Shown one piece after another: positions 47,158 through 56,058 of a DNA stretch of 64,000 nucleotides. Numbering within the stretch: position 1 is the stretch's first letter; each line of letters opens with the position of its first letter. The translations under genes were made by a program, and so were the position numbers. Source of the stretch: Pedobacter sp. AJM (GTDB lineage Bacteria; Bacteroidota; Bacteroidia; Sphingobacteriales; Sphingobacteriaceae); contig NZ_NHOT01000003.1 in NCBI RefSeq assembly GCF_002197755.1, positions 1,054,001 through 1,118,000 of the forward strand. Direction: 5' to 3'. The notes under the pieces are model-generated. The model worked only from the letters and a program-made list of their open reading frames with translations, made no database searches and was not told the DNA's origin.

Positions 47158-48498
47158 ATGTTTGATAATTTACAGGACAAGCTAGACAGGGCATTTAAAG
47201 TATTAAAAGGGCAAGGCAGCATTACGGAAATCAACGTGGCAGAAACCATGAAGGAGATCCGCAAAGCTTTATTAGATGCCGATGTTAACTATAAAACCGC
47301 TAAAGCATTTACTGATGATGTAAGGCAAAAAGCATTGGGCCAGAACGTGCTTACCGCCGTTTCACCGGGTCAGTTGCTTACCAAAATCATGAACGATGAA
47401 CTTGCTGCCTTAATGGGCGGGGAGGTTAAAGAGTTAGATACTAAAGCAAATCCAACCGTTATACTAATTGCTGGTTTAAATGGTGCAGGTAAAACTACTT
47501 TCGCCGGTAAACTGGCTTTACATTTAAAAGGAAAAGGAAAAAAACCGCTATTGGTGGCCGGTGATATGTATCGTCCTGCAGCGGTAGATCAATTGGAGGT
47601 TTTGGGAACTTCAGTAGGTGTATCTGTTTATGCCAACCGTGAATCTAACGATCCTGTTGGTATTGCTTTGGAGGGTATTGCACATGGTAAACAAAACGGC
47701 AATAATGTGATCATTATTGATACTGCCGGTCGTTTAGCGATTGATGAGTCGCTGATGAATGAAATTTCGGAGGTGAAGGCAAAAACCCAACCACACGAAA
47801 TTTTATTTGTAGTGGATTCAATGACTGGACAAGATGCCGTGAATACTGCAAAAGTATTTAATGACAGATTAGACTTTACCGGCGTTGTTTTAACCAAACT
47901 GGATGGAGATACCCGGGGGGGTGCTGCACTATCCATTAAATCTGTTGTAAATAAACCCATTAAATTTATTGGTACCGGCGAGAAGATGGAAGCACTTGAT
48001 GTGTTTTATCCGGATCGTATGGCCTCCCGTATTTTAGGTATGGGTGATGTGGTTTCTCTTGTTGAACGTGCACAAATGCAGTTTGATGAGAAGGAAGCAG
48101 CTGAACTGCAGAAAAAAATCCGTAAGAATAAATTTGATTTCAACGATTTTTACAGCCAGATTCAGCAAATCAAGAAAATGGGTAACATGAAAGATTTGAT
48201 GGGTATGATTCCGGGCGTAGGCAAGATGATGAAAAATGTAGATATCCAGGATGATGCATTTAAATCTATCGAAGCCATTATCAACTCTATGACACCATTT
48301 GAGAAAGAAAATCCTGATGCCATTCAGCAAAGCCGCCGTTTACGCATTGCCAAAGGTTCAGGAAACAAGGTAGAAGAGGTGACCAAACTGATTAAGCAAT
48401 TTGAAGACATGCGCAAAATGATGAAGCAGTTTTCTAACCCCGCAGCCGCAGCCGCAATGATGAAAGGCATGCCGAAAATGCCGTTTGGAAAAAGATAG
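47158..48498 (+). CDS. ffh: Signal recognition particle protein Ffh (SRP54)
   Basis: 446 residues, normal length. The N domain helical bundle is followed by the G domain, with the P-loop GLNGAGKTTFAGK at about 106-118, the DTAGRLAIDE motif, and TKLDGDTRGGAALS. The C-terminal M domain is rich in Met (KKMGNMKDLMGMIPGVGKMMK, then a tail of KMMKQFSNPAAAAAMMKGM) and binds signal peptides and 4.5S RNA. It targets nascent membrane and secreted proteins to FtsY and SecYEG, which matters in this envelope-rich genome. It has its own promoter and terminator. Confidence 0.97.
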   Translation: MFDNLQDKLDRAFKVLKGQGSITEINVAETMKEIRKALLDADVNYKTAKAFTDDVRQKALGQNVLTAVSPGQLLTKIMNDELAALMGGEVKELDTKANPTVILIAGLNGAGKTTFAGKLALHLKGKGKKPLLVAGDMYRPAAVDQLEVLGTSVGVSVYANRESNDPVGIALEGIAHGKQNGNNVIIIDTAGRLAIDESLMNEISEVKAKTQPHEILFVVDSMTGQDAVNTAKVFNDRLDFTGVVLTKLDGDTRGGAALSIKSVVNKPIKFIGTGEKMEALDVFYPDRMASRILGMGDVVSLVERAQMQFDEKEAAELQKKIRKNKFDFNDFYSQIQQIKKMGNMKDLMGMIPGVGKMMKNVDIQDDAFKSIEAIINSMTPFEKENPDAIQQSRRLRIAKGSGNKVEEVTKLIKQFEDMRKMMKQFSNPAAAAAMMKGMPKMPFGKR

Positions 48499-48551
48499 GC
48501 ATAAACTGAAAGTTTAAAGCAAAAAGCGACTACAGGATATTAAATATGTAC

Positions 48552-48581
48552 ATCCCGATCAGAAATGGTTGGGATTTTTTT
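48552..48581 (+). terminator. Rho-independent terminator of ffh
   Basis: ATCCCGATC (48552-48560) pairs with GGTTGGGAT (48567-48575), including two G-T pairs, around AGAAAT. A run of seven T (48575-48581) follows. Confidence 0.8.
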
Positions 48582-48709
48582 GTTAAAGGGGAGATAGCCT
48601 CAGCTGATTAGTCGCCGAAAATTTATAAATTAAATATTTATTTCTATATTAGAATCCAATAATTCATCCCCGAATAACATAACATCCCGTTTTATTTTTA
48701 CGATAATTC

Positions 48710-50248
48710 ATGCTTGTAAAAACTTACGGAAGCGCTGTTTTTGGCGTAAATGCACTCACCATTACCATTGAGGTCAGTATCAGTGGAGGCAACAAATACT
48801 ATATGGTTGGTTTGCCCGATAATGCCGTAAAAGAAAGTTTACAACGGGTGGCAAGCGCCATCAACGTTGCTGGTTTTCGGATGCCAAAACAAAAGATAGT
48901 GGTTAACCTTGCACCCGCTGATCTTAGAAAAGAGGGTTCGGCATATGACTTACCCATTGCTATTGGCATTTTAGCGGCTTCCGGTCAGATTCCGTCAGAA
49001 GAACTGGAAAACTACTTCATCATGGGTGAGCTTTCATTGGATGGCACCATCCAACCCATTAAGGGCGCTCTGCCTATTGCCATCCAGGCGCAGGAAGACG
49101 GTTTTAAAGGTTTTATTTTGCCAAAACAAAACGTACGCGAAGCAGCCATTGTTGATGGATTAATAGCCTATGGTGTTGAAACCTTATCGCAGGTAATCGC
49201 GTTCTTCAATAAAAGTATGCCTCTTGAACCGGTTAAGATTAATACTCAAGAAGAATTCCTTAAAAACATTGGTAATTATGAACATGATTTCGCAGATGTT
49301 AAGGGGCAGGAAAATATTAAAAGGGCCTTGGAAATTGCCGCCGCTGGCGGACATAATGTAATTCTGATTGGTCCTCCCGGAGCAGGAAAAACCATGCTGG
49401 CAAAACGTTTACCCACTATCTTACCTCCATTAAACCTGCCAGAAGCGCTGGAAACCACTAAAATTCATTCTGTAGCAGGGAAACTTTCTGCAGCCGATGC
49501 ACTCATGACTGTTCGTCCCTATCGGTCGCCACACCATACCATTTCTGATGTTGCTCTGGTTGGCGGCGGAATCAATCCTCAACCGGGAGAAATTTCTCTG
49601 GCACATAACGGGGTATTGTTTTTAGATGAATTGCCTGAGTTTAAACGAACTGTTTTAGAAGTAATGCGGCAACCCCTGGAAGACCGTAAAGTAGCCATTT
49701 CTAGGGCACGCTTCTCAGTTGAATATCCTGCAAGCTTTATGCTGGTGGCTTCCATGAATCCATGCCCCTGCGGTTTTTATAATCATCCGGAAAAAGACTG
49801 TGTTTGCGCTCCGGGTGTTGTACAAAAATACCTTAGTAAAATATCAGGTCCGCTTTTGGATCGCATCGATTTACATGTGGAAGTTACACCTGTCAATTTT
49901 TCTGAGCTGGCTTCATCCCGCGAAGCGGAAAAAAGCGAACACATCCGGAAACGGGTTATACAGGCCAGAGAAATTCAGGATCAACGCTTTGCTGGCAAAG
50001 CAGATTTGCATTACAATGCACAAATGAGCCCGAAAATGGTGCGCAAAGTTTGTCAGATCAGTGAAGCAGGAACGGCGCTGCTAAAATCAGCCATGGAAAG
50101 TTTGGGTTTATCTGCCCGCGCATACGACCGGATTTTAAAAGTAGCTAGAACCATTGCAGACCTAGATGGCAGCGAAAATGTGGCGCTAGAGCATTTGGCA
50201 GAATCAATTAATTACAGAAGTTTAGACCGTGATGGATGGGCTGGGTAA
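48710..50248 (+). CDS. comM: YifB/ComM family Mg-chelatase-like AAA+ ATPase
   Basis: 512 residues, typical length. The N-terminal ChlI-like region (MLVKTYGSAVFGVNALTIT, then GLPDNAVKESLQRV) has a Lon-protease-like fold. The AAA+ core carries Walker A IGPPGAGKTMLAKRLP, Walker B LFLDELPEF and an insertion with the MNPCPCGF-type cysteines. ComM is a helicase that helps branch migration of incoming DNA in natural transformation, and YifB homologues are widespread even where competence is unproven. It is cytosolic and is transcribed alone here. Confidence 0.94.
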   Translation: MLVKTYGSAVFGVNALTITIEVSISGGNKYYMVGLPDNAVKESLQRVASAINVAGFRMPKQKIVVNLAPADLRKEGSAYDLPIAIGILAASGQIPSEELENYFIMGELSLDGTIQPIKGALPIAIQAQEDGFKGFILPKQNVREAAIVDGLIAYGVETLSQVIAFFNKSMPLEPVKINTQEEFLKNIGNYEHDFADVKGQENIKRALEIAAAGGHNVILIGPPGAGKTMLAKRLPTILPPLNLPEALETTKIHSVAGKLSAADALMTVRPYRSPHHTISDVALVGGGINPQPGEISLAHNGVLFLDELPEFKRTVLEVMRQPLEDRKVAISRARFSVEYPASFMLVASMNPCPCGFYNHPEKDCVCAPGVVQKYLSKISGPLLDRIDLHVEVTPVNFSELASSREAEKSEHIRKRVIQAREIQDQRFAGKADLHYNAQMSPKMVRKVCQISEAGTALLKSAMESLGLSARAYDRILKVARTIADLDGSENVALEHLAESINYRSLDRDGWAG

Positions 50249-50389
50249 ACAATTATCATGAATAGCGCAATATACATGGTTTAAACTTGAAATGGTGAGC
50301 ATCCGATATCGTAAATCCATAAACTGAACATATTATCATTTACAAAACAAATCTGTATGACCTCATGGCAAAGAATAATCATACTTGGA

Positions 50390-50478
50390 CCATATAGGAA
50401 TATAGCACATATAGCAAAATCTATAAAAATGATTATTTAAGATAATCTATATGAATTAAATGCCTATGTGGTTAACCT
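50390..50478. repeat. Imperfect repeat unit A upstream of the GxxExxY gene
   Basis: The unit starts CCATATAGGAATATAGCACA and ends CCTATGTGGTTAACCTGA. Its ends are inverted to each other (CCATATAGG against CCTATGTGG, one mismatch; inner ATATAG against CTATAT), so it could fold as a long hairpin. A second diverged copy follows after 13 bp. Confidence 0.7.
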
Positions 50479-50491
50479 GAAAACGAGATCG

Positions 50492-50577
50492 CCATATAGA
50501 AATATTGCACATAAATATAACCAGCTATCGATTAAAACAAAAGCTATATGAACTAAAATCCCTATATGATTAACCTT
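50492..50577. repeat. Imperfect repeat unit B upstream of the GxxExxY gene
   Basis: It starts CCATATAGAAATATTGCACA and ends CCTATATGATTAACCTT, the same layout as unit A with diverged middle sequence. CTATATGAACTAAAATCCC aligns with CTATATGAATTAAATGCC of unit A. It ends 21 bp before the GxxExxY start codon. Confidence 0.7.
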
Positions 50578-50598
50578 ATAATGAGAATATAAATACAC

Positions 50599-51009
50599 AT
50601 GACTAAAACATCTTTAAGAGCAATAACATACAATGTTATCGGTGCAGCAATAGAAATTCACAAAGCCCTTGGACCTGGCCTATTAGAAAGTGTATATCAT
50701 GAGTGTATGAAACACGAACTGATGCTTAGAAATATAAACTTTATAACTGAAGTTTCAATGCCCGTAAGGTATAAAGAAATAGAGGTGGCTGCCTATTTAA
50801 GATCTGATTTATTAATAGAAGGCTGCCTGGTGGTTGAAGTAAAAGCATCAAAAACAATAGAACCTATTTTTGAAGCCCAGGTATTAACCTACATGAAGTT
50901 ACTAGAAGCGCCCCAGGGATTGATCATAAATTTCAATTGTGTCAATATTTTTAATGATGGACAAAAAACTTTTGTTAACGATTTTTACCGAAACTTAGAT
51001 GATGAATAA
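50599..51009 (+). CDS. GxxExxY family protein
   Basis: 136 residues. The family signature GxxExxY is present as GLLESVY (residues 27-33), preceded by NVIGAAIEIHKALGPG. A PD-(D/E)xK-like nuclease core is suggested by the acidic residue in DLLIEG and EVKA in LVVEVKASKTI, then QVLTYMKLLEAPQGLIINF. No activity has been established for the family. The gene lies behind two tandem repeats found nowhere else in the window, between conserved genes, which points to a mobile or repeat-linked origin. No signal peptide is seen. Confidence 0.88.
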   Translation: MTKTSLRAITYNVIGAAIEIHKALGPGLLESVYHECMKHELMLRNINFITEVSMPVRYKEIEVAAYLRSDLLIEGCLVVEVKASKTIEPIFEAQVLTYMKLLEAPQGLIINFNCVNIFNDGQKTFVNDFYRNLDDE

Positions 51010-51103
51010 CAACTGTATGATAATGCCTATCCAGACATTAACGAAATCAATAATTGCTCACATTAACAATAAATGACTATTTTCATTCAACAAACGCTCG
51101 CTT

Positions 51104-51622
51104 ATGAAATGGTGCCTATATGTATCATGTATAATTCTTCTTTCCAGTTGTGTTTCATTAAAGCAAACAAAACAAGATGGAATCAGAAAAATTTCTGACT
51201 TAAGCGCTTTTAATGGCAATTATTCCAATAAAATAAATTCTTCTGATTCAGCTAACTCACTATGGAATCAATTAAGTTTAAACCATATGCCCGCATTTAA
51301 TGCCGAAGGTGAGAGAATTGAGCTCCAGGCCATAGGTAAAAACAAAATAAAGGCAATATTATTCTTGGGTGGCAAACAAAAATCAGAACTAGCTGTAAAA
51401 GGCAAACTCAAGAATAATTACTTTGTATCTGTCCATAAGCGAACCATTATCCCGATTCCATTTATTTTTGGGAAATTTAAAAACAACCAGTTTCAACTGG
51501 CATTAAGTGAAAATAATGCACTACAGATAGACAAGTTAAATAATCAATGGGGTTGGGTCTTTATCTTTCTAGCTAGTCACGATCAAACAAAGCATTACGA
51601 ATATAAATGCCTGTCAAAATGA
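51104..51622 (+). CDS. Hypothetical lipoprotein
   Basis: 172 residues with a lipoprotein signal (MKWCLYVSCIILLSSC, lipobox LLSSC, Cys at 16). The body is a mix of beta strands and polar stretches (GNYSNKINSSDSANSLWNQL, GEKIELQAIG-like segments, RTIIPIPFIFGKFKNNQFQ). I do not recognise the family. No partner genes are evident; it sits 95 bp after the GxxExxY gene on the same strand. Confidence 0.7.
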   Translation: MKWCLYVSCIILLSSCVSLKQTKQDGIRKISDLSAFNGNYSNKINSSDSANSLWNQLSLNHMPAFNAEGERIELQAIGKNKIKAILFLGGKQKSELAVKGKLKNNYFVSVHKRTIIPIPFIFGKFKNNQFQLALSENNALQIDKLNNQWGWVFIFLASHDQTKHYEYKCLSK

Positions 51623-52114
51623 AATGACTGTATGACATCAATTTTTCAACCAATCCCAAAATGGAAGGCTTCACTGCTGGTAGCAGGGGGTTAAAATATC
51701 TCAATCGAAGCAACATTTTTATAAACCAATTGATTATTATAAATCCCCTGATTTTCGCTCCGCGTGTATTTTTTTAATATTTTGAAAATTAACGATCAAA
51801 ACCGGAAGCCAGCAAGTAAATAAATCACAGCACTTAAATGTTTTTCATTTTTAAGTTACTCCTTATCACTCATTTCAGTAAATTTATTTCTACTCATTTT
51901 AAAATAGCGGCTTCGTTTCCTGATTTCTCTACACAAAACTAAACAGTTTGCCGAATTAATTCAATTCATTGACCATAATAAAAATTTCATTTTGAAAATT
52001 TTAAAGAAGCAAACAAACATCAATTAAAACCCTAATAAACAGATATTTATACATAAAAAATAAAATTTAAGTTTAATGCTTTAACAGATAACACTAACCC
52101 TGAAAAAAATCTTT
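51623..52114. other. AT-rich spacer, no gene seen
   Basis: About 490 bp without a supported coding frame or RNA gene. No clear terminator for the preceding lipoprotein is visible. A sigma-54-like promoter lies at its right end. Confidence 0.4.
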
Positions 52115-52130
52115 TGGCATAGTGGTTGTA
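52115..52130 (+). promoter_or_regulatory. Sigma-54-like promoter of the small lipoprotein gene
   Basis: TGGCATAGTGGTTGTA matches the RpoN consensus TGGCAYRNNNNTTGCW at every fixed base except C to T in the -12 element. The gene start at 52197 is about 55 bp past the expected transcription start. No rpoN or activator gene lies in the window. Confidence 0.5.
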
Positions 52131-52196
52131 AACAGCCTGTTACATTTAAACAGATTCTGTAAATTATTTTTCCAGATTCAAATTGAAAAACATTTT

Positions 52197-52568
52197 ATGA
52201 AAAAGACAATCCAAATTTTCAGCATGCTATTAATAGCATTAACCGTGATGGTTTCATGTAAGAAAGATACTGACCCGGCAGACAAAGATTTCTTTGTAGG
52301 TACTTACAGAGGCAGCGTATCTTACACAAAAGACGGTAACCAAATTACCAGTACTGATGGTAAAGTTACCGTAACAAAAGTTAATGATACTTACAGCTTC
52401 TTTTTCGGAAACAACATTCCTGATATTACAGGTGTTAAATTTCAGGAAAGTGGTAATACCTACGTAAGTATTGGTACCGGTGTAATTGGAATTACCATTG
52501 ATGCCAGTAGCCTAAAAATTGGCGTTTCCAATACAAATGGTACCTGGACGGCCAACTGTACCCGGTAA
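52197..52568 (+). CDS. Small hypothetical lipoprotein
   Basis: 123 residues from the ATG at 52197, with lipobox MVSC (Cys23 or so) followed by KKDTDPADKDFF. The mature part is a compact beta-rich domain (VGTYRGSVSYTKDGNQ, then KVTVTKVNDTYSFFFG), of the lipocalin-like or immunoglobulin-like style common in small Bacteroidota lipoproteins; I cannot name the family. A longer frame starts at 52122 but overlaps the sigma-54-like element and has no conserved features, so I reject it. A strong terminator follows. Confidence 0.75.
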   Translation: MKKTIQIFSMLLIALTVMVSCKKDTDPADKDFFVGTYRGSVSYTKDGNQITSTDGKVTVTKVNDTYSFFFGNNIPDITGVKFQESGNTYVSIGTGVIGITIDASSLKIGVSNTNGTWTANCTR

Positions 52569-52586
52569 GATTTTAAAGAAGCATTC

Positions 52587-52617
52587 AAGTCCCGACAAAA
52601 ATCGGGACTTTTTCTTT
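52587..52617 (+). terminator. Rho-independent terminator of the small lipoprotein gene
   Basis: AAGTCCCGA (52587-52595) pairs with TCGGGACTT (52602-52610), and TTTCTTTG follows. It lies 19 bp after the stop codon. Confidence 0.9.
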
Positions 52618-52680
52618 GTCTTAATATTTTAAATGCGGATATAACACCAAATCAGATTCTAAATTTACTTAGATTTATAA

Positions 52681-53250
52681 ATGAGTGTTGAATTAAGAAA
52701 ACATATTGAAGAAATTGTATCGCTTACTGATGAAGAATTTGAACAGATTAACAGCTACTTTAGGTTCAGACAACTAAAAAAACATCAGTATTTAATTCAG
52801 GAAGACGAGCAGGTAAATAATATCTATTTTGTAATCAGCGGACTTCTAAAAGCCACATATAATGATGCAAGCGGCAAAGAATACATTATTCAGTTTGCAA
52901 CAGAAAACTGGTGGATTTCAGATTTTCAGGCTTTTTATAATAACGTTAAATCAATTACCAATATCAGTTGCCTTGAAAATGTAGAACTGCTTTACATCTC
53001 CAAAGAAAACCTGGATAAAATATGTAAAGAGAACCATAAAATGGAGCATTTTTTTAGAATAAAAAATAGTTCTGGTTATGTAGCGCTGCAACAAAGAATT
53101 CTTTCTTTGCTTACCACCAATCCGAAAGAACGCTTTGAACAATTTACCTCCCAGTATCCTCAGCTGGGGCAACGTTTATCTAAAACGATAATTGCAGCAT
53201 ACCTTGGCATTTCAAGAGAAAGCCTGAGCAGACTTTCTTCAAAAGTGTGA
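52681..53250 (+). CDS. Crp/Fnr family transcriptional regulator
   Basis: 189 residues. The N-terminal cyclic-nucleotide-binding-like barrel shows LKKHQYLIQEDEQVNNIYFVISG and a variable pocket (FATENWWISDFQAFYNN). The C-terminal winged helix is short: LSKTIIAAYLGISRESLSRLSS holds the recognition helix. The residues for cAMP contact are not obvious, so a different effector or none is likely, as for many Bacteroidota members. It lies 85 bp upstream of the Hsp31-like gene on the same strand and could regulate it. Confidence 0.9.
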   Translation: MSVELRKHIEEIVSLTDEEFEQINSYFRFRQLKKHQYLIQEDEQVNNIYFVISGLLKATYNDASGKEYIIQFATENWWISDFQAFYNNVKSITNISCLENVELLYISKENLDKICKENHKMEHFFRIKNSSGYVALQQRILSLLTTNPKERFEQFTSQYPQLGQRLSKTIIAAYLGISRESLSRLSSKV

Positions 53251-53305
53251 TTTAATGCACAAAAAAATTGTGACTGAAGTCCTGTGCCAGGGATAAACTT
53301 TGCCT

Positions 53306-53313
53306 TAAATTTG
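53306..53313 (+). promoter_or_regulatory. Putative -7 box of the Hsp31-like gene
   Basis: TAAATTTG matches TAnnTTTG exactly, 23 bp before the ATG. It suggests the gene has its own promoter and is not only read through from the Crp/Fnr gene. Confidence 0.5.
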
Positions 53314-53335
53314 AATAACATTAAACATTAATGAT

Positions 53336-54013
53336 ATGAGTAAAAAAGTTTTATTCGTGCTTACGAGTCACGACGAATTAGGAAATACAGGTAAAAAAAC
53401 AGGTTTTTGGTCAGAAGAACTGGCAGCTCCATATTATGCATTAGCAGACAAGGATGTGGAAGTTATATTGGCTTCAGCAAAAGGCGGTCAGCCACCAATT
53501 GATCCAAAAAGTGAAGAACCTTCGTTTCAAACTGATCATACGAAAAGAATGGATAACGATACTGTTCTTTTAGATAAACTAAAAAATACAATTCCATTGG
53601 ATGAAGTAAAAATGGAAGATTATGATGCCGTATTTTACCCTGGCGGTCATGGTCCGCTGTGGGATCTGGCAGAAAGCAGTACTTCACAAAAACTAATTGT
53701 TGATTTCTATACCGCAAATAAACCTGTTGCCTTTGTATGTCATGCGCCTGGTGTATTGAAAGATGTGAAAGTGAATGGTGAATATTTGGTTAAAGGTAAA
53801 AAAGTAACAGGCTTTACCAATACTGAAGAAGAAGGTGTACAATTAACTCATGTGGTACCTTTTCTGATAGAGGATATGTTGATTAAAAATGGCGGAATTT
53901 ATTCTAAAATAGAGGATTGGAATCCCTACGCTGTTGTAGATGGTTTATTAATAACAGGCCAGAATCCGGCTTCATCAGAAAAAGTAGCAGAAGAATTATT
54001 AAAAATGATTTAA
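53336..54013 (+). CDS. Type 1 glutamine amidotransferase-like protein (DJ-1/PfpI, Hsp31 type)
   Basis: 225 residues, soluble. The catalytic cysteine is Cys135 in AFVCHAPGV (nucleophile elbow), with Glu27 or Glu28 in GFWSEELAAPY and the YPGGHGPLWDL loop. These features fit the Hsp31/HchA-like group, which includes chaperones, glyoxalases III and deglycases acting on methylglyoxal-type damage. Preceded by a Crp/Fnr regulator, it may belong to a stress response. The exact activity cannot be read from the sequence. Confidence 0.9.
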   Translation: MSKKVLFVLTSHDELGNTGKKTGFWSEELAAPYYALADKDVEVILASAKGGQPPIDPKSEEPSFQTDHTKRMDNDTVLLDKLKNTIPLDEVKMEDYDAVFYPGGHGPLWDLAESSTSQKLIVDFYTANKPVAFVCHAPGVLKDVKVNGEYLVKGKKVTGFTNTEEEGVQLTHVVPFLIEDMLIKNGGIYSKIEDWNPYAVVDGLLITGQNPASSEKVAEELLKMI

Positions 54014-54025
54014 AAGCTAAATAGC

Positions 54026-54062
54026 TATTCTACTGGTTGCCGGCTTAGCAACCAGTAGAATA
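54026..54062. terminator. Bidirectional terminator between the Hsp31-like and small acidic protein genes
   Basis: TATTCTACTGGTTGC (54026-54040) pairs perfectly with GCAACCAGTAGAATA (54048-54062), a 15-bp stem with a seven-base loop between convergent genes. Confidence 0.85.
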
Positions 54063-54075
54063 TTCAAGCTCTTTA

Positions 54076-54324
54076 TCATTCCTCTTCCTCATCTTCTTCT
54101 TCCGGTACATATTTTTCAATGGCCTGCCCAATGGCATTTACCTCTTCATCTTCCTCAAAAATGGGAAGTTCTGTTTTATAATCCATTTTCAACCAAATGG
54201 AAGAAGTATCTTTTTGAATCTGAATATATTCTCTTCCATCTTTAAATATGGTGTAAGAGTCATTTCCTTCGGGGAAAACAGAATAATTTACCGGGCCTAT
54301 TTCGATATCAAATGGTTCTTGCAT
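54076..54324 (-). CDS. Small acidic hypothetical protein
   Basis: 82 residues, no signal peptide. Residues 1-60 have a beta-strand pattern (FDIEIGPVNYSVFPEGNDSYTIF, WLKMDYKTELPIF), and the C-terminus is very acidic (EEDEEVNAIG, ending EEEDEEEE). The architecture looks like a small conserved cytosolic protein of Bacteroidota, but I cannot assign a function. The tail would give it a very low isoelectric point. It is transcribed alone, convergent with the Hsp31-like gene. Confidence 0.75.
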   Translation of the reverse strand: MQEPFDIEIGPVNYSVFPEGNDSYTIFKDGREYIQIQKDTSSIWLKMDYKTELPIFEEDEEVNAIGQAIEKYVPEEEDEEEE

Positions 54325-54599
54325 TACTGAAATTTTTCTACAAAGATATAGGTTTAAATAGGAATATCAGACTTCTGTTCAGGATTTGAAAAGGAAGATT
54401 AGATTTTAACAAGGGATGCAGCTCCACTATTTTTCAAGCCTTATCTGGTTTTTAAGCCATAAAAATTAATCACGGTATTCGTGCTTATGTTAAAATTATA
54501 GTGTCTGCAAATCTTCGATTTAAAAAATTACTTCTCACTGCTTAAAAATTCCAGCTTTTGTATTACTTTACACCAAACAAAATACCGAAAGATTAGAAG

Positions 54600-55982
54600 A
54601 TGAAGTTAACGTTTTGGGGTGCGGCGCAACAGGTAACAGGAAGTATGCACCTGCTGGAAGTTGGGCATTATAAGATATTGATAGATTGCGGATTGGATTA
54701 TGAAAAGGAAACTTACCAGGAAGACAACCAACAATTCCCTTTTGACCCGGCCAGTATCAACCTTGTGATTTTAACCCATGCACACATCGACCATTCTGGT
54801 AATTTACCGACGTTGGTACGCCTCGGTTTCGATGGTCAGGTGCTTTGCACAGCACCAACAGCTGATTTATCTGCTATATTATTATTCGATTCGGTAGAAC
54901 TTTTTTTAAGGAAACAGAGTAGAAAACCACGCACAAAAAGGGGTAATTTCAGCGGACCAAAACCCTTATACCTGCATAAACATGTGATGGATACCATCGA
55001 TCGATTCGTAACCATTGCTTTTAACAAACCTTTCAGAATTAACGGCGATATCAGTTTAACATTTATCCCTGTAGGGCATTTATTGGGTGCCGCTGCAGCC
55101 ATTTTAACCATTAATGACAAGGGAGAGGAAAAGAAAATCGCTTTCTCTGGTGATATTGGCCGGGAACACTATCCGGTACTGGTAAAGCCAGAACCCATCC
55201 CGGCAGTTGATTATTTTGTGTGTGAAGCTACTTATGGTGGCCGTTACCACACCAAAGACCAGACACTGGAAGAAAGGTTGGTAAAAGAAATTGAAGAAGC
55301 CTGCATCAAAACACCCGGCAGATTAATTATCCCTGCCTTTAGTATCGGAAGGACACAATCACTGGTTTTTGCTTTAAATCAGATCTTCACTAAAAAGTTA
55401 TTGCCCCCGGTTCAGATTTTTGTAGATAGCCCCATGGCGATACAAGCAACGGATGTTTACCGTAAACACCATAACCTGGTGAATCAGGAGGCAAAAGATT
55501 TTTATAAAACCATGGGCGATGAATTTGAATTTGAGCATTTGGCTTACGTTCAAACGATGAAAGAAAGCAAGGATGTTTCCAATTATTTCGATCCCTGCAT
55601 CATTATTTCTTCTGCCGGAATGTTAGAAGGCGGGCGTATTCAGGATCACTTGTACTATAATATTCAAAATTATTACTGTACCATTCTTTTTATTGGCTAT
55701 TGCGCCAAAGGAACACTCGGTTATAAACTTTTGAGTGGCGCTCCAATCGTCAGGATTAAAGACCGTGAAATGATGGTTTATGCCACTATTCGTCAAACCG
55801 ATTTACTAAGCGGCCACGGAGATCACGACGATCTGATGCGAACAGTGAAGCAAACTGGTCAGCCAAAAAAGGTTTTTCTGGTGCATGGTGAAGATAAAAG
55901 TTTGAAGAGCCTGTCTGCTGCCCTGCAGGAAGATGGTTTTGACGTAGTGGCACCGGAAAGAGGAGCGGTATTTGAGATTTAA
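54600..55982 (+). CDS. Metallo-beta-lactamase / beta-CASP RNA-processing nuclease family protein
   Basis: 460 residues, soluble. The metallo-beta-lactamase motif THAHIDHSGNLP (His60, His62, Asp64, His65) binds two zinc ions. The second part shows SGDIGREHYPVL, the CEATYGGRYH beta-CASP entry motif, PAFSIGRTQSLVFALNQI, and the C-terminal GYCAKGTLG and HGDHDDLM histidines. This is the YbiU/CPSF73-like family of RNA exo- or endonucleases. The substrate in this organism is unknown. The gene stands alone between the small acidic protein gene and proBA. Confidence 0.93.
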   Translation: MKLTFWGAAQQVTGSMHLLEVGHYKILIDCGLDYEKETYQEDNQQFPFDPASINLVILTHAHIDHSGNLPTLVRLGFDGQVLCTAPTADLSAILLFDSVELFLRKQSRKPRTKRGNFSGPKPLYLHKHVMDTIDRFVTIAFNKPFRINGDISLTFIPVGHLLGAAAAILTINDKGEEKKIAFSGDIGREHYPVLVKPEPIPAVDYFVCEATYGGRYHTKDQTLEERLVKEIEEACIKTPGRLIIPAFSIGRTQSLVFALNQIFTKKLLPPVQIFVDSPMAIQATDVYRKHHNLVNQEAKDFYKTMGDEFEFEHLAYVQTMKESKDVSNYFDPCIIISSAGMLEGGRIQDHLYYNIQNYYCTILFIGYCAKGTLGYKLLSGAPIVRIKDREMMVYATIRQTDLLSGHGDHDDLMRTVKQTGQPKKVFLVHGEDKSLKSLSAALQEDGFDVVAPERGAVFEI

Positions 55983-56058
55983 CCGGCGCAATGGTTCATT
56001 GGGGATCAGCTTCCATTCTTCCGGACTATCCTCATCAGCTAACCGTTTCCGTCTTATC

